NCBI RefSeq assembly: GCF_014195095.1
Contig: NZ_JACIBC010000003.1
Location: forward strand, 186,001-250,000
Source: Rhizobium sp. BK602
Lineage (GTDB): Bacteria; Pseudomonadota; Alphaproteobacteria; Rhizobiales; Rhizobiaceae
DNA length: 64,000 nt
Direction: 5' to 3'
In this document: positions 1 through 8,033 of the stretch, one piece after another
Layout of the letters: every line of letters starts with the position of its first letter
How positions within the stretch are numbered: the stretch's first letter is position 1
Program-made: the position numbers and the translations under genes
Notes under the pieces: model-generated
Told to the model about the DNA's origin: nothing
The model's database searches: none
The model's input: only the letters and a program-made list of their open reading frames with translations

Positions 1-1
1 C

Positions 2-397
2 ACCTTCCAGCCGCTCAAGGAAGGCTATCGCGCCTGGGGCGGCGGTCTCGGCCTCGCTTCGCATCTCAAGGGCGCGCAGCTCGATGCCGCCTATGAATAT
101 ATCAACTGGTACACGTCCGGCTGGGTCGGCGGCTACCTCAACCGCCAGGGCTACTATTCCGCCTGCATGGAAACCGCCAAGGGCTTCATGTCGGCCGACG
201 AATGGGGCTACTGGATCGAAGGCAAGCCGGCGCAGGGCGATATCCTGTCCCCGGAAGGCAAGGTTATGGAGAAGGCCGGCGCCGTCCGCGACGGCGGTTC
301 CTTCGAAAACCGCATGGGTGCGGTCGCCTGCTGGAACTCTGTCATGGACGAAGACCGTTACATGGTTCGCCGCTGGAACGAGTTCATCGCCGCCTGA
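2..397 (+). CDS. ABC transporter substrate-binding protein, polyamine type (3' end only)
   Basis: Open from the left edge of the window and ending at TGA 395-397, so only the C-terminal 131 residues are visible. The sequence (WGGGLGLAS, AAYEYINWY, GYWIEGKPA, RRWNEFIAA) looks like the C-terminal lobe of PotD/PotF-type periplasmic binding proteins. Two PotB/PotC-like permeases follow directly, which supports the assignment. The substrate cannot be read from this fragment; the racemase downstream makes a hydantoin, amino acid or similar nitrogen compound as plausible as a polyamine. The N-terminus, signal peptide and probably the ATPase gene lie outside the window. Confidence 0.8.
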   Translation, partial: TFQPLKEGYRAWGGGLGLASHLKGAQLDAAYEYINWYTSGWVGGYLNRQGYYSACMETAKGFMSADEWGYWIEGKPAQGDILSPEGKVMEKAGAVRDGGSFENRMGAVACWNSVMDEDRYMVRRWNEFIAA

Positions 398-422
398 TCG
401 GTATCGCCTCTACCCATCACAT

Positions 423-448
423 CCTCTCCCCGCACAAGCGGGGGGAGG
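423..448 (+). promoter_or_regulatory. Stem-loop between binding-protein and permease genes
   Basis: An 11-bp inverted repeat (CCTCTCCCCGC / GCGGGGGGAGG, one G-T wobble) with a 4-nt ACAA loop lies between the binding-protein stop and the permease start. No T-run follows. It is more likely a partial terminator or an mRNA 3'-end stabiliser than a full terminator, which would favour the binding protein over the permeases. The role is inferred. Confidence 0.6.
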
Positions 449-473
449 AAACCGCTAACGGAGACACCGGACC

Positions 474-1385
474 ATGGCGACGATCGCTTCATCAGAAACG
501 GACCAGGCAACAGCAAAGTCAGGGCGCGGGTTTCGCTTGCCCCTGGGGCTCGTTTCCTATCTTCAGGCGGCGCCGCTCTTCCTGATCCTCGGTTTCTTCT
601 TCCTGCTGCCGATCGCGATGATCGGCGTCGTCAGCTTCTGGGACTATGATTTCGCCGGCCTCTATCCGGATTTCCTGACGACGAATTATACCGACACGCT
701 TGGCTCGTGGGTGACTTGGAAAACCTATCTCAACACATTGAAATTCACCGCTATTGTCTGGGCGCTGACCCTGTTCATCGGCTTCTGGGTTGCCTATTTC
801 CTCGCCTTCCATATCCGCCGCACGTCGATGCAGATGGTCCTTTTCCTCGTCTGCACCGTGCCGTTCATGACCTCGAACATCATTCGCATGATCTCATGGA
901 TTCCGGTGCTCGGACGCAATGGCCTGGTGAATTCAACCCTGATCGAGATGGGGCTCATTCCCAAGCCGATCGAATGGCTGCTCTATTCCGATTTCGCCGT
1001 CGTGCTGGCCATGGTGCATCTCTATACGCTGTTCATGGTGACGCCGATCTTCAACACGCTGATGCGCATCGACCGCTCGCTGTTCGAAGCGGCGCGCGAC
1101 GCCGGCGCCAGCGGCTGGCAGATCCTCTGGAACGTGGTGATCCCGCTTGCCAAACCGGGGATGGCGATCGGCACGATCTTCGTCGTCACGCTGGTCATGG
1201 CGGATTTTTCGACCGTGCAGGTCATGTCCGGCGGCCAGAGCGCCTCGATCGCACTGATGATGAAGAACCAGATGTCGCTGCTGCAATATCCGGCCGCCGC
1301 CGCCAATGCCGTGGTTCTCCTAATCCTCGTCCTGCTGATGGTTTCCGCCATCCTGCGCGTCGTCGACATCCGTAAGGAGCTTTGA
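474..1385 (+). CDS. ABC transporter permease, PotB-like
   Basis: 303 residues. A hydrophilic N-terminus of about 30 residues is followed by about six hydrophobic segments, the first containing LFLILGFFFLLPIAMIG. The EAA coupling loop that docks on the ATPase reads EAARDAGASGWQILWNVVIPL near residue 203. This is one half of the inner-membrane channel of a spermidine/putrescine-type importer. It lies between the binding protein and a second permease, with 1 base between its stop and the next start, so the two are probably co-translated. A GGAG sequence about 10 bases upstream supports the ATG. Substrate unknown. Confidence 0.88.
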   Translation: MATIASSETDQATAKSGRGFRLPLGLVSYLQAAPLFLILGFFFLLPIAMIGVVSFWDYDFAGLYPDFLTTNYTDTLGSWVTWKTYLNTLKFTAIVWALTLFIGFWVAYFLAFHIRRTSMQMVLFLVCTVPFMTSNIIRMISWIPVLGRNGLVNSTLIEMGLIPKPIEWLLYSDFAVVLAMVHLYTLFMVTPIFNTLMRIDRSLFEAARDAGASGWQILWNVVIPLAKPGMAIGTIFVVTLVMADFSTVQVMSGGQSASIALMMKNQMSLLQYPAAAANAVVLLILVLLMVSAILRVVDIRKEL

Positions 1386-1386
1386 G

Positions 1387-2208
1387 ATGCACCGCGAAAA
1401 ACGCAGTCTCGAATTCTATGTTCTGGCGATCTTCTTCACGATCTTCGTGCTCTTTCTCTACGGGCCGCTTTCGGCGATTCTCATCCTTTCTTTTCAAGGA
1501 CCGGATGGCGGCCTGACCTTTCCGTTGAACGGCGTATCGCTGCACTGGTTCGCGAACCTGTTCGAGAAGCAGGCGGTCGGCGATTTCGGCGCCTCGTTCC
1601 AGCGCTCCTTCGTGCTCGGCCTGATGGTCATGCTCGTCACCGTCGTCGTGTCCCTGCTGGCGGGTCTTGCCTTCCGCCGCCGGTTCCGCGGCGCGACCTT
1701 CCTGTTCTATGCGACCGTCGCCAGCCTGGTGGTTCCGTCCATCATCATTTCGCTCGGCATCGGCGTCGTCTTCCAGCAGGGAGGCCTCCAGCCCGCCTGG
1801 TATTCCTCGGCCTTCGGCGCGCATCTGACCTGGACGCTGCCCTTCGGCGTGCTCATCATGTTTGCCGTCTTCAACCGTTTCTCGCCAGCTTATGAGGAAG
1901 CCGCCCGCGATCTCGGCGCCAGCTCCTGGCAGACGTTCCGCCACGTCGTTCTGCCGATGATCGCGCCGAGCCTGATCGGCGTCGGCCTGTTCGGCTTCAC
2001 GCTGTCCTACGACGAATTCGCGCGAACCCTGATGACATCCGGCACCTACAACACCCTGCCGCTGGAAATCTACGGCATGACCACCAACGTCACGACGCCG
2101 GTGCTCTATGCCTTGGGAACGGTGACGACGGTCTTTTCCTTCACCATCATTCTCGCGGCGCTCGGCATCATGACCATGCTCGGTCGCCAGCAGGCCAAGA
2201 AAAGCTGA
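1387..2208 (+). CDS. ABC transporter permease, PotC-like
   Basis: 273 residues with about six membrane segments, an N-terminal LYGPLSAILILSF helix typical of PotC/PotI permeases, and an EAA loop (EEAARDLGASSWQTFRHVVLP, near residue 165). It forms the second half of the channel. AAGGAG overlaps the end of the preceding gene and sits 7-8 bases before the ATG. The stop is 4 bases before the racemase start, so all four visible genes form one operon. Confidence 0.88.
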   Translation: MHREKRSLEFYVLAIFFTIFVLFLYGPLSAILILSFQGPDGGLTFPLNGVSLHWFANLFEKQAVGDFGASFQRSFVLGLMVMLVTVVVSLLAGLAFRRRFRGATFLFYATVASLVVPSIIISLGIGVVFQQGGLQPAWYSSAFGAHLTWTLPFGVLIMFAVFNRFSPAYEEAARDLGASSWQTFRHVVLPMIAPSLIGVGLFGFTLSYDEFARTLMTSGTYNTLPLEIYGMTTNVTTPVLYALGTVTTVFSFTIILAALGIMTMLGRQQAKKS

Positions 2209-2212
2209 GATC

Positions 2213-2944
2213 ATGCGCCTATTGCTCGTCAATCCCAACACCACCGCTTCGATGACGGAAAAGGCGGCGGTCGCGGCTCGCGCCGTCGCCGCAGCCGGCA
2301 CACAGATCATTGCCGCCACGTCGCGGATGGGACCGCCCTCCATCGAGGGATATTACGATGGCGCGCTCGCCGTGCCCGGTCTGCTGAGCGAGCTCAAGGA
2401 ACGGCGAGCCGAGGGCTACGATGCGGCGATCATTTCCTGCTTCGACGATACCGGCCTCGAGGCGGCGCGCGCCTTTTCGGATGTGCCGGTTCTCGGGCTT
2501 TGCGAGTCGGCCGTCGTCACCGCCGGCCTGCTGGCGCAGCGCTTTACTGTGGTGACGACACTGGAGCGTTCGCGCGTGCTGATCGACAATCTCGTCAGGC
2601 ATTACGGCATGGGAGCCCGCGCCAAGGTGAGAGCCTCCGATATTGCCGTATTGGAGCTTGAGGATGGCGCCTCCGGCGCCATCGGCAAATTGCGGGCAGA
2701 GATCGAACGGGCACTGGACGAGGACGGGGCGGAAGCAATCGTGCTCGGCTGCGCCGGCATGGCGGATCTGGCGCGTAAGCTGCAGGAGATCTACGGCGTG
2801 CCCGTGATCGATGGCGTCGCAGCCGCGGTCAAACAGGCCGAGGCGCTGGTCTCGCTCGGTCTCTCCACCAGCAAGCACGGCTCCTACGCCGCACCGCTCG
2901 CAAAATCCTTTACCGGCGCGATGAGTGGTTTTTCTCCGGCCTGA
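2213..2944 (+). CDS. Asp/Glu/hydantoin racemase family protein
   Basis: 243 residues. It begins with the family motif LLLVNPNTT. The two catalytic cysteine motifs are both present: SCFDDTG with Cys76 and LGCAGM with Cys180. Hydantoin racemases of rhizobia are known to use a Cys76/Cys181 pair, so this is a credible active racemase, probably of a 5-substituted hydantoin. Other members of the family act on Asp/Glu or are maleate isomerases, so the substrate is not certain. It starts 4 bases after the permease stop, which suggests that the importer supplies its substrate or a related nitrogen compound. No hydantoinase or carbamoylase is visible here. Confidence 0.82.
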   Translation: MRLLLVNPNTTASMTEKAAVAARAVAAAGTQIIAATSRMGPPSIEGYYDGALAVPGLLSELKERRAEGYDAAIISCFDDTGLEAARAFSDVPVLGLCESAVVTAGLLAQRFTVVTTLERSRVLIDNLVRHYGMGARAKVRASDIAVLELEDGASGAIGKLRAEIERALDEDGAEAIVLGCAGMADLARKLQEIYGVPVIDGVAAAVKQAEALVSLGLSTSKHGSYAAPLAKSFTGAMSGFSPA

Positions 2945-2987
2945 AGGTCTTATGCGATAGAGTCGCAAATCGGGCCGTGGATTGCGT

Positions 2988-3317
2988 TCATCGGCGCACC
3001 GCGCCCACCCGTGCCAGCACCTCATTGGGGATGGCATAGCGCTGGATGATATCGCGATTGTTCCTGAGGCCGCAGATTTCCCGCTGGATGAAGAAAGCCC
3101 AGACGGCATCGGAAGCCTTGTTCAGAAGGTTTTCGCGCTCGTCCCCACTATGACGCTCCGGGTTCCACGCCCGCAGATCGGCGAGCGCGGTTTCCAACTT
3201 CAGCCCATGCCGGCCAAGGGAGCTCGCGCGCTCGGCCATGAGCTCATATTCAAGCACGTTGAAACCGCTGTCGGTCGAATGAAACTGTCTAAGAGATTGC
3301 GGCGGGCGAACACTCAT
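2988..3317 (-). CDS. DUF6665 family protein
   Basis: 109 residues, soluble, with no membrane segment. The core FNVLEYELMAERASSLGR ... AVWAFFIQREICGLRN ... YAIPNEVLARVG is a pattern I recall from a small conserved rhizobial family (DUF6665). It looks mainly helical. An AGGA about 9 bases upstream supports the start. It points toward the plus-strand racemase gene (convergent). Function unknown; no catalytic motif is visible. Confidence 0.65.
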   Translation of the reverse strand: MSVRPPQSLRQFHSTDSGFNVLEYELMAERASSLGRHGLKLETALADLRAWNPERHSGDERENLLNKASDAVWAFFIQREICGLRNNRDIIQRYAIPNEVLARVGAVRR

Positions 3318-3418
3318 CGGGACCGATCCTCCAGATTGGAGACCATGTTAGCCGATCATTCCGGTGAGGGCGATAGGCTTCGGAGCCGCCATGCGGGTGG
3401 ATCGGTGTTCCCAAAGCC

Positions 3419-3568
3419 TCAAGGAGCTGGCGAGCCGACGAGCTGAAAATATCCCCAGGCCGCCGCGAACACCGCCAATATGGCGAGGACGACAAGCAGC
3501 TTGCGCAGCCCAGGGCGCGGCGGCTTGGGGGGCGCCGGTCTTCGAAATTGGATGACGTTGTCGTTCAT
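3419..3568 (-). CDS. Small single-pass membrane protein, hypothetical
   Basis: A 49-residue reading frame with GAGGGCAA just before the ATG. The protein has a short polar N-terminus (MNDNVIQFRRP), a proline-rich basic stretch (PAPPKPPRPGLRK), one hydrophobic helix (LLVVLAILAVFAAAWGYF, about residues 24-41) and a short tail. This is the layout of small N-in inner-membrane proteins. It lies upstream of and co-directional with the DUF6665 gene, about 100 bases away. The coding call rests on the ribosome site and the clear membrane topology. Function unknown. Confidence 0.55.
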   Translation of the reverse strand: MNDNVIQFRRPAPPKPPRPGLRKLLVVLAILAVFAAAWGYFQLVGSPAP

Positions 3569-3871
3569 TTGCCCTCAGCGGCCGAATATCATTCCTCCTC
3601 CTAGTTCGCGCAAATCCTCCCGGCGATCAATAGAATCGTCCGTCATCCCCAGGCAAAATCGGATGGCATTCCGGTTCCCATCTGTGCGTATCGGCTCGCC
3701 CACGACTTCTCAGCGAAAAGCGTGCGTCGAGCACGCTCATGTGTTTCGCAACTTATTTCCTCACTTTGGCGCGTGAAGAGAAAGCCGTTTCTTATAATCC
3801 TTTTTGTCTACGTATTTTATAGATTACTGAAGCGGTGCCGCGGCGCCGATACGACAATCGGATGACCCCAT
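3569..3871. other. Intergenic region upstream of the first monooxygenase gene
   Basis: 303 bases with no convincing reading frame on either strand. The right half is AT-rich and contains the candidate regulatory element at 3807-3823. The left end would also hold the promoter of the small minus-strand membrane protein gene. Confidence 0.5.
3807..3823. promoter_or_regulatory. Candidate TCTA-N9-TAGA operator/promoter element (site D)
   Basis: An inverted repeat TCTA-N9-TAGA in an AT-rich stretch, ending about 48 bases before the start of the monooxygenase gene at 3872. Similar AT-rich TCTA/TAGA sequences lie at 20784-20817, 24579-24598 and 56723-56742, all upstream of sulfur-related genes. A LysR-type (CysB/Cbl/SsuR-like) site is one possibility; the identity is inferred. 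Confidence 0.35.
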
Positions 3872-4864
3872 ATGTCCTATCTCTTGAGCCTTCTCGACAA
3901 AAGCCCCATCGAAGCCGGCAAAAGCGCGACCGATGCGCTGCGGGCGACCGCAACGCTGGCGATCAGGGCCGAGGAGCTTGGCTATCACCGTTTCTGGGTG
4001 GCCGAGCACCACAATATGGCGAGCCTGGCAAGCTCGGCGCCGGAGGCCTTGATCGGCTATCTCCTTGCCAAGACATCGAAGATCCGCATCGGCTCCGGCG
4101 GCGTGATGCTGCAGCATTACAGCGCCTACAAGGTGGCCGAGACCTTCAATCTGCTTTCCTCGCTGGCGCCTGGACGCGTCGATCTCGGGGTCGGCAAGGC
4201 GCCGGGCGGCTTTCCCTTGTCGACTCGGGCGCTACAGGCAGCGGTCGATCCGGAACGCAAGCCGAATTTTGCCGATCAGCTCACCGACATCAACACCTAT
4301 CTCTCCGCCGAAACTTCGGCCGATGTTGCCGTCGCCACGCCGCTCCCGTCAACCGCGCCGGAGCGCTATCTGCTCGGCGCCTCGGTCGATAGCGCCAAGC
4401 TGGCGGCGGAGAAGGGCTGGGAACTGGTATTTGCCGGCCATCTGAACGGCGATCCCGACAATCTGCGCAAGACCTTCGAGGCCTATGAGCAGGCCAGCGG
4501 CGGCAAAAGCCCGATCCTGGCGCTGGCCGCCTTTGCCGCCGAAACCGAGGAGCAGGCGCGCGTGCGCGTCGGCGATCTGCGCATCGTCAAGCTGTTCCTT
4601 CCCAATGGCCAGACCGTCAATGTCGGCAGCGAGGAGCAGGCGGCGGAATTCGCCCGCCAGGCCGGGGTCAGCGATTACCGGACCGAAGAGAAGGTGCCGA
4701 GCGTGCTGCACGGCACGGCGCAACAGATCCGCAAGGAGCTGGATGAGCTGCACCGCCACTACGGCGTCAAGGAATTCATCCTCGATACGCCAGCGCTGAC
4801 GGCGGCCGAACGCCTCTCCTCCATCGAGCTGCTCGCCAAGGAGCGGCTTTCGCTTGCCGCCTGA
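3872..4864 (+). CDS. Luciferase-like (LLM) FMN-dependent monooxygenase, MsnO8 type
   Basis: 330 residues of the bacterial luciferase-like TIM-barrel superfamily. Visible family signatures are YHRFWVAEHHNM (about 47-58), KIRIGSGGVMLQHYS (about 70-84) and LAPGRVDLGVGKAPGG (about 98-113). MsnO8-type members have no assigned substrate in most genomes; they use reduced flavin and O2. It is the first gene of a co-directional run, about 25 bases before the DszA-type gene. The Bacillus ytm/ytn sulfur operon also contains a luciferase-like gene of about this length (ytmO), so oxidation of a thioether or similar sulfur compound is a reasonable inference. Confidence 0.85.
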   Translation: MSYLLSLLDKSPIEAGKSATDALRATATLAIRAEELGYHRFWVAEHHNMASLASSAPEALIGYLLAKTSKIRIGSGGVMLQHYSAYKVAETFNLLSSLAPGRVDLGVGKAPGGFPLSTRALQAAVDPERKPNFADQLTDINTYLSAETSADVAVATPLPSTAPERYLLGASVDSAKLAAEKGWELVFAGHLNGDPDNLRKTFEAYEQASGGKSPILALAAFAAETEEQARVRVGDLRIVKLFLPNGQTVNVGSEEQAAEFARQAGVSDYRTEEKVPSVLHGTAQQIRKELDELHRHYGVKEFILDTPALTAAERLSSIELLAKERLSLAA

Positions 4865-4889
4865 TATCAAACCCAAGAGGACTGATCCC

Positions 4890-6239
4890 ATGGCTCAAAA
4901 GAACATCACTTTCGGCATCATGCTGCATGGGCCTGGCGGCCACATGAATGCCTGGAAACATCCGAGCGGTCCGGCGGACGCCAGCGTCAATTTCGGCTTC
5001 TTTGTCGATACCGCGCGCAAGGCCGAAGAGGCGGGCATCGCGTTTGCCTTCGTCGCCGACGGCCTTTATATCAACGAGCAGTCGATCCCGCATTTCCTCA
5101 ACCGCTTCGAGCCAATCTCGATCCTGTCTGCGCTCGCCGCCTCGACCTCGAAGATCGGTCTGGTCGGCACGGTCTCGACCTCCTACAGCGATCCCTTCAC
5201 CATCGCCCGCCAATTCGGTTCCATCGACCTGATCAGCGGCGGCAGGGCCGGATGGAATGCCGTGACGTCGCCACTGGAAGGTTCCGGCCGCAACTATAGT
5301 CGCGAGCATCCGGATCATGAGCTGCGTTACGAGATCGCGGAAGAATATATCGACGTCATCAAGGGCCTGTGGGATTCCTGGGATGACGACGCCTTTGTCC
5401 GCAATCGCGAGACCGGTGTGTTCGTCGACAAGACCAAGCTGCGGCGGCTGAACCACAAGGGACGTTTCTTCCGCGTCGAAGGGCCGTTGAACATCGGCCG
5501 ATCGAAGCAGGGCCAGCCGGTCGTGTTCCAGGCCGGCGCCTCCGATTCCGGTATCAGGCTCGCGGGCAAGCATGCCGACGCCGTCTTTACCAATGGCGGG
5601 CCGATCGAGGAGGCGAAGGCCTTCTATCGCCAGCTCAAGGATAGCGTCATCGCCCATGGCCGCAGCGCCGCGGAAGTCGGCGTCTTTCCGGGCATCGGAC
5701 CGATCATCGGCGCGACGAAGGAGGAGGCCGAGGCCAAGTATCAGGCGATCCGCGATCTCGTCACCATCGAAGAGGCGCTGGCCTATCTCGGCCGCTTCTT
5801 CGATCACCATGATTTCAGCGTCTATCCGCTGGACGAACCTTTCCCCGATCTTGGCGATATTGGCCGCAATAATTTCCGCGCCACCACCGATCGCATCAAG
5901 AAGACGGCTCGCGAGAAGGGCCTGACGTTGCGTCAGGTCGCGCTCGATTCCGCAACACCCCGCACCGCCTTCATCGGCACGGCGGAGCACATCGCCGACG
6001 AGATCATCCGCTGGGTGGATCAGGACGCCGCCGATGGCTTCATCCTCGGCTTCCCGGTGATCGCCGAAGGCTTCGACGACTTCGCCAGGCATGTGCTGCC
6101 GATCCTGACCGAGCGCGGCTACTTCGATCCCGTGCTGAAGGGCACGACGCTGCGCGACCATCTGGGGCTGACCTATCGCGAAAGCCGCTATGCCGCCTCC
6201 AAGGATGAGGCCGAACAGGAAAGGGCGATCCGCGCCTGA
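4890..6239 (+). CDS. NtaA/SnaA/DszA-family FMN-dependent monooxygenase
   Basis: 449 residues, the usual length for the family that includes nitrilotriacetate monooxygenase, dibenzothiophene-sulfone monooxygenase and the Bacillus YxeK/YtnJ enzymes. Signatures: GGHMNAWKHP near 16, FAFVADGLYI, LVGTVSTSYSDPF, SGGRAGWNAVTS, LWDSWDDDAF, VFQAGASDSG. The ATG at 4890 is preferred to an upstream one that would overlap the previous gene, because AAGAGG lies just before it. It lies between another monooxygenase and an M20 hydrolase gene. The analogous Bacillus enzyme oxidatively cleaves an N-acetyl-S-alkylcysteine; the same role is inferred here. Confidence 0.88.
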   Translation: MAQKNITFGIMLHGPGGHMNAWKHPSGPADASVNFGFFVDTARKAEEAGIAFAFVADGLYINEQSIPHFLNRFEPISILSALAASTSKIGLVGTVSTSYSDPFTIARQFGSIDLISGGRAGWNAVTSPLEGSGRNYSREHPDHELRYEIAEEYIDVIKGLWDSWDDDAFVRNRETGVFVDKTKLRRLNHKGRFFRVEGPLNIGRSKQGQPVVFQAGASDSGIRLAGKHADAVFTNGGPIEEAKAFYRQLKDSVIAHGRSAAEVGVFPGIGPIIGATKEEAEAKYQAIRDLVTIEEALAYLGRFFDHHDFSVYPLDEPFPDLGDIGRNNFRATTDRIKKTAREKGLTLRQVALDSATPRTAFIGTAEHIADEIIRWVDQDAADGFILGFPVIAEGFDDFARHVLPILTERGYFDPVLKGTTLRDHLGLTYRESRYAASKDEAEQERAIRA

Positions 6240-6257
6240 GGCGCGGACGGGCGGATC

Positions 6258-7445
6258 ATGAACGTCGTAACCCAGCATCATCGACCGGCGGATGATATCG
6301 ACAAGGGGATCGCCTCCTTCATCGAGGAGATCATCGAGCTTCGTCACGATCTGCATCGCTATCCGGAACTGGCTTTCCAGGAGCGGCGGACCAGCAAGAT
6401 CGTCGCCTCCCTGCTTTCCTCCTGGGGCTATGAGGTGACGACCGGTGTCGGCGGCACCGGCGTCGTCGCTACCCTTCGGGGCGGCGACGGCGAGAAGCGC
6501 ATCGGCATCCGCGCCGACATGGACGCGCTGCCGATCGAAGAAGCCACCGAGCTTGCCTATGCCAGCGACAATCCGGGCGTCATGCATGCCTGCGGTCATG
6601 ACGGGCACACGTCGATCCTGCTGGCCGCCGCGCGCTATCTCGCCGAAACCCGCCGCTTCTCCGGCGTGCTGACGCTGATCTTCCAGCCGGCCGAGGAGAT
6701 CGGGGCAGGGGCGCGCAAGATGATCTCGGACGGGCTTTTCGAGCGCTTTCCGGTCGATGCCGTCTTCGGTCTGCACAATTGGCCGGGCGTGCCGCTCGGT
6801 CAGTTCGGCTTCGTCGCCGATGCGGCCATGGCCTCGGTCGATCAGGCCATCATCCGCTTCGTCGGCAAGGGCGGCCATGGCGCCGAGCCGCACAAGTCGG
6901 TCGATCCGGTCTTGACCTCGGCGGCCTTCATCACGGCGGTCCAGAGCGTCGTATCGCGCAATGTCGATCCGCAGGACATGGCGGTGGTGACCGTCGGTTC
7001 GATCCATGGCGGATCGGCCTCGAACGTCATTCCGGAGAGCGTGGAACTGAAGCTGACCATGCGCGCTTTCAGCGAGACGGTGCGCCAGCGCCTGCAGGAG
7101 CGCATTCCGGCGCTTGCCCGCGCCCAGGCCGAGAGCTTCGGGGCAGAGGCGGATGTGAACTACCGTCTTGGCTTTCCGGCTCTGATCAACCATCGCGGCG
7201 AAACCGCATTCGCGCAGACGGTGGCACAGGAGGCTTTCGGGGAGGGGCAGGTCGCCAGGGATTTCCGGCCGCGCACGGCGAGCGAGGATTTCGCCTTCAT
7301 GCTGCTGGAGCGGCCGGGCAGCTATCTCTTCGTCGGCAATGGCGACAGCGCACCGCTTCATAGCGCCCATTACAATTTCGACGACCGGATCATCGCACCA
7401 GCCGCCCGCTATTGGGTGCGGCTGGTCGAAACCTTCCTTTCATGA
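6258..7445 (+). CDS. M20 family amidohydrolase (N-acyl-cysteine deacetylase candidate)
   Basis: 395 residues, M20D subfamily (hippurate hydrolase, IAA-amino acid hydrolase, SndA/YxeP). The di-metal site is intact: HACGHDGH (110-117), PAEEIGAG with Glu146/147, GLHNWPG with His173, and a late His in the C-terminal catalytic lobe. GGHGAEPH marks the lid domain. No signal peptide, so cytoplasmic. Genes for a DszA-type monooxygenase and a GNAT acetyltransferase flank it, the combination used in B. subtilis to N-acetylate, oxidise and deacetylate S-modified cysteines. The N-acetyl-cysteine substrate is inferred from that context. Confidence 0.85.
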   Translation: MNVVTQHHRPADDIDKGIASFIEEIIELRHDLHRYPELAFQERRTSKIVASLLSSWGYEVTTGVGGTGVVATLRGGDGEKRIGIRADMDALPIEEATELAYASDNPGVMHACGHDGHTSILLAAARYLAETRRFSGVLTLIFQPAEEIGAGARKMISDGLFERFPVDAVFGLHNWPGVPLGQFGFVADAAMASVDQAIIRFVGKGGHGAEPHKSVDPVLTSAAFITAVQSVVSRNVDPQDMAVVTVGSIHGGSASNVIPESVELKLTMRAFSETVRQRLQERIPALARAQAESFGAEADVNYRLGFPALINHRGETAFAQTVAQEAFGEGQVARDFRPRTASEDFAFMLLERPGSYLFVGNGDSAPLHSAHYNFDDRIIAPAARYWVRLVETFLS

Positions 7446-7470
7446 CCATGACAACAGGATGGCTGACGAG

Positions 7471-7995
7471 ATGAGTGACAGCTTTCTCTACACGACCCCT
7501 CTCGATCCCCGCGCCAAGCCGCTGATCGACGAGCTGATCCATGAATATGACAGCCGCTACGGCAACTATTTCAGCGACGAGGGTGCGGCGGCCGAGCTCA
7601 ACCGCTATCCGCCCGAGTTCTTCGCGCCGCCGGACGGCAATTTCCTGCTGCTGATCCGCGATGGTGAAACCATCGGCGGCGGCGCCTTCAAGCGCTACGA
7701 CGAGTACACCGCCGAGTTCAAGCGCATCTGGACCCGCCATGACCTGCGCCGGCAGGGGCTGGCGCGCAAGGTGCTGGTGGAGTTGGAGGCGCAGGCGGCG
7801 CGCCAGGGCTATTCCCGCATCTACCTCACCACCGGCTTTCGCCAGCCCGAGGCTGTCGGCCTTTATCTCGGCTACGGCTACACCGCGCTCTTCGACCAGA
7901 CCGTCGATCCGGAGATCCACAAGACGCTGCCTTTCGAAAAGGACGTCAGCCATCTGGCCGAACCGCAATTGCTGGCGGCCGGCGGCAACAGGTGA
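7471..7995 (+). CDS. GNAT family N-acetyltransferase (S-alkyl-cysteine acetylase candidate)
   Basis: 174 residues from the ATG at 7471; an in-frame ATG at 7459 would add four residues, and neither start has a strong ribosome site. The acetyl-CoA binding segment LRRQGLARKVLVELE lies near residues 91-105, followed by YSRIYLTTGFRQPEAVGLY and GYGYTALFD, which close the fold. Members of this length include B. subtilis SnaA (YtmI) and YxeL, which acetylate the amino group of S-modified cysteines. Placement between an M20 deacetylase and an amino-acid importer supports that role by inference. Confidence 0.82.
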   Translation: MSDSFLYTTPLDPRAKPLIDELIHEYDSRYGNYFSDEGAAAELNRYPPEFFAPPDGNFLLLIRDGETIGGGAFKRYDEYTAEFKRIWTRHDLRRQGLARKVLVELEAQAARQGYSRIYLTTGFRQPEAVGLYLGYGYTALFDQTVDPEIHKTLPFEKDVSHLAEPQLLAAGGNR

Positions 7996-8033
7996 AACGG
8001 CGCGAGACCGATAATCCATAAAAGGGAAACATC

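Noticed and set aside
3289-3495. 68-codon minus-strand frame overlapping the start of the DUF6665 gene
   Set aside because: No ribosome site, no homology, and it overlaps two better-supported small genes.
4776-7370. Very long open frame (864 codons) on the minus strand
   Set aside because: It lies opposite two well-supported genes (DszA-type and M20), has Arg/Gly/Asp-rich low-complexity translation with no known domain, and is a typical antisense shadow in GC-rich DNA.
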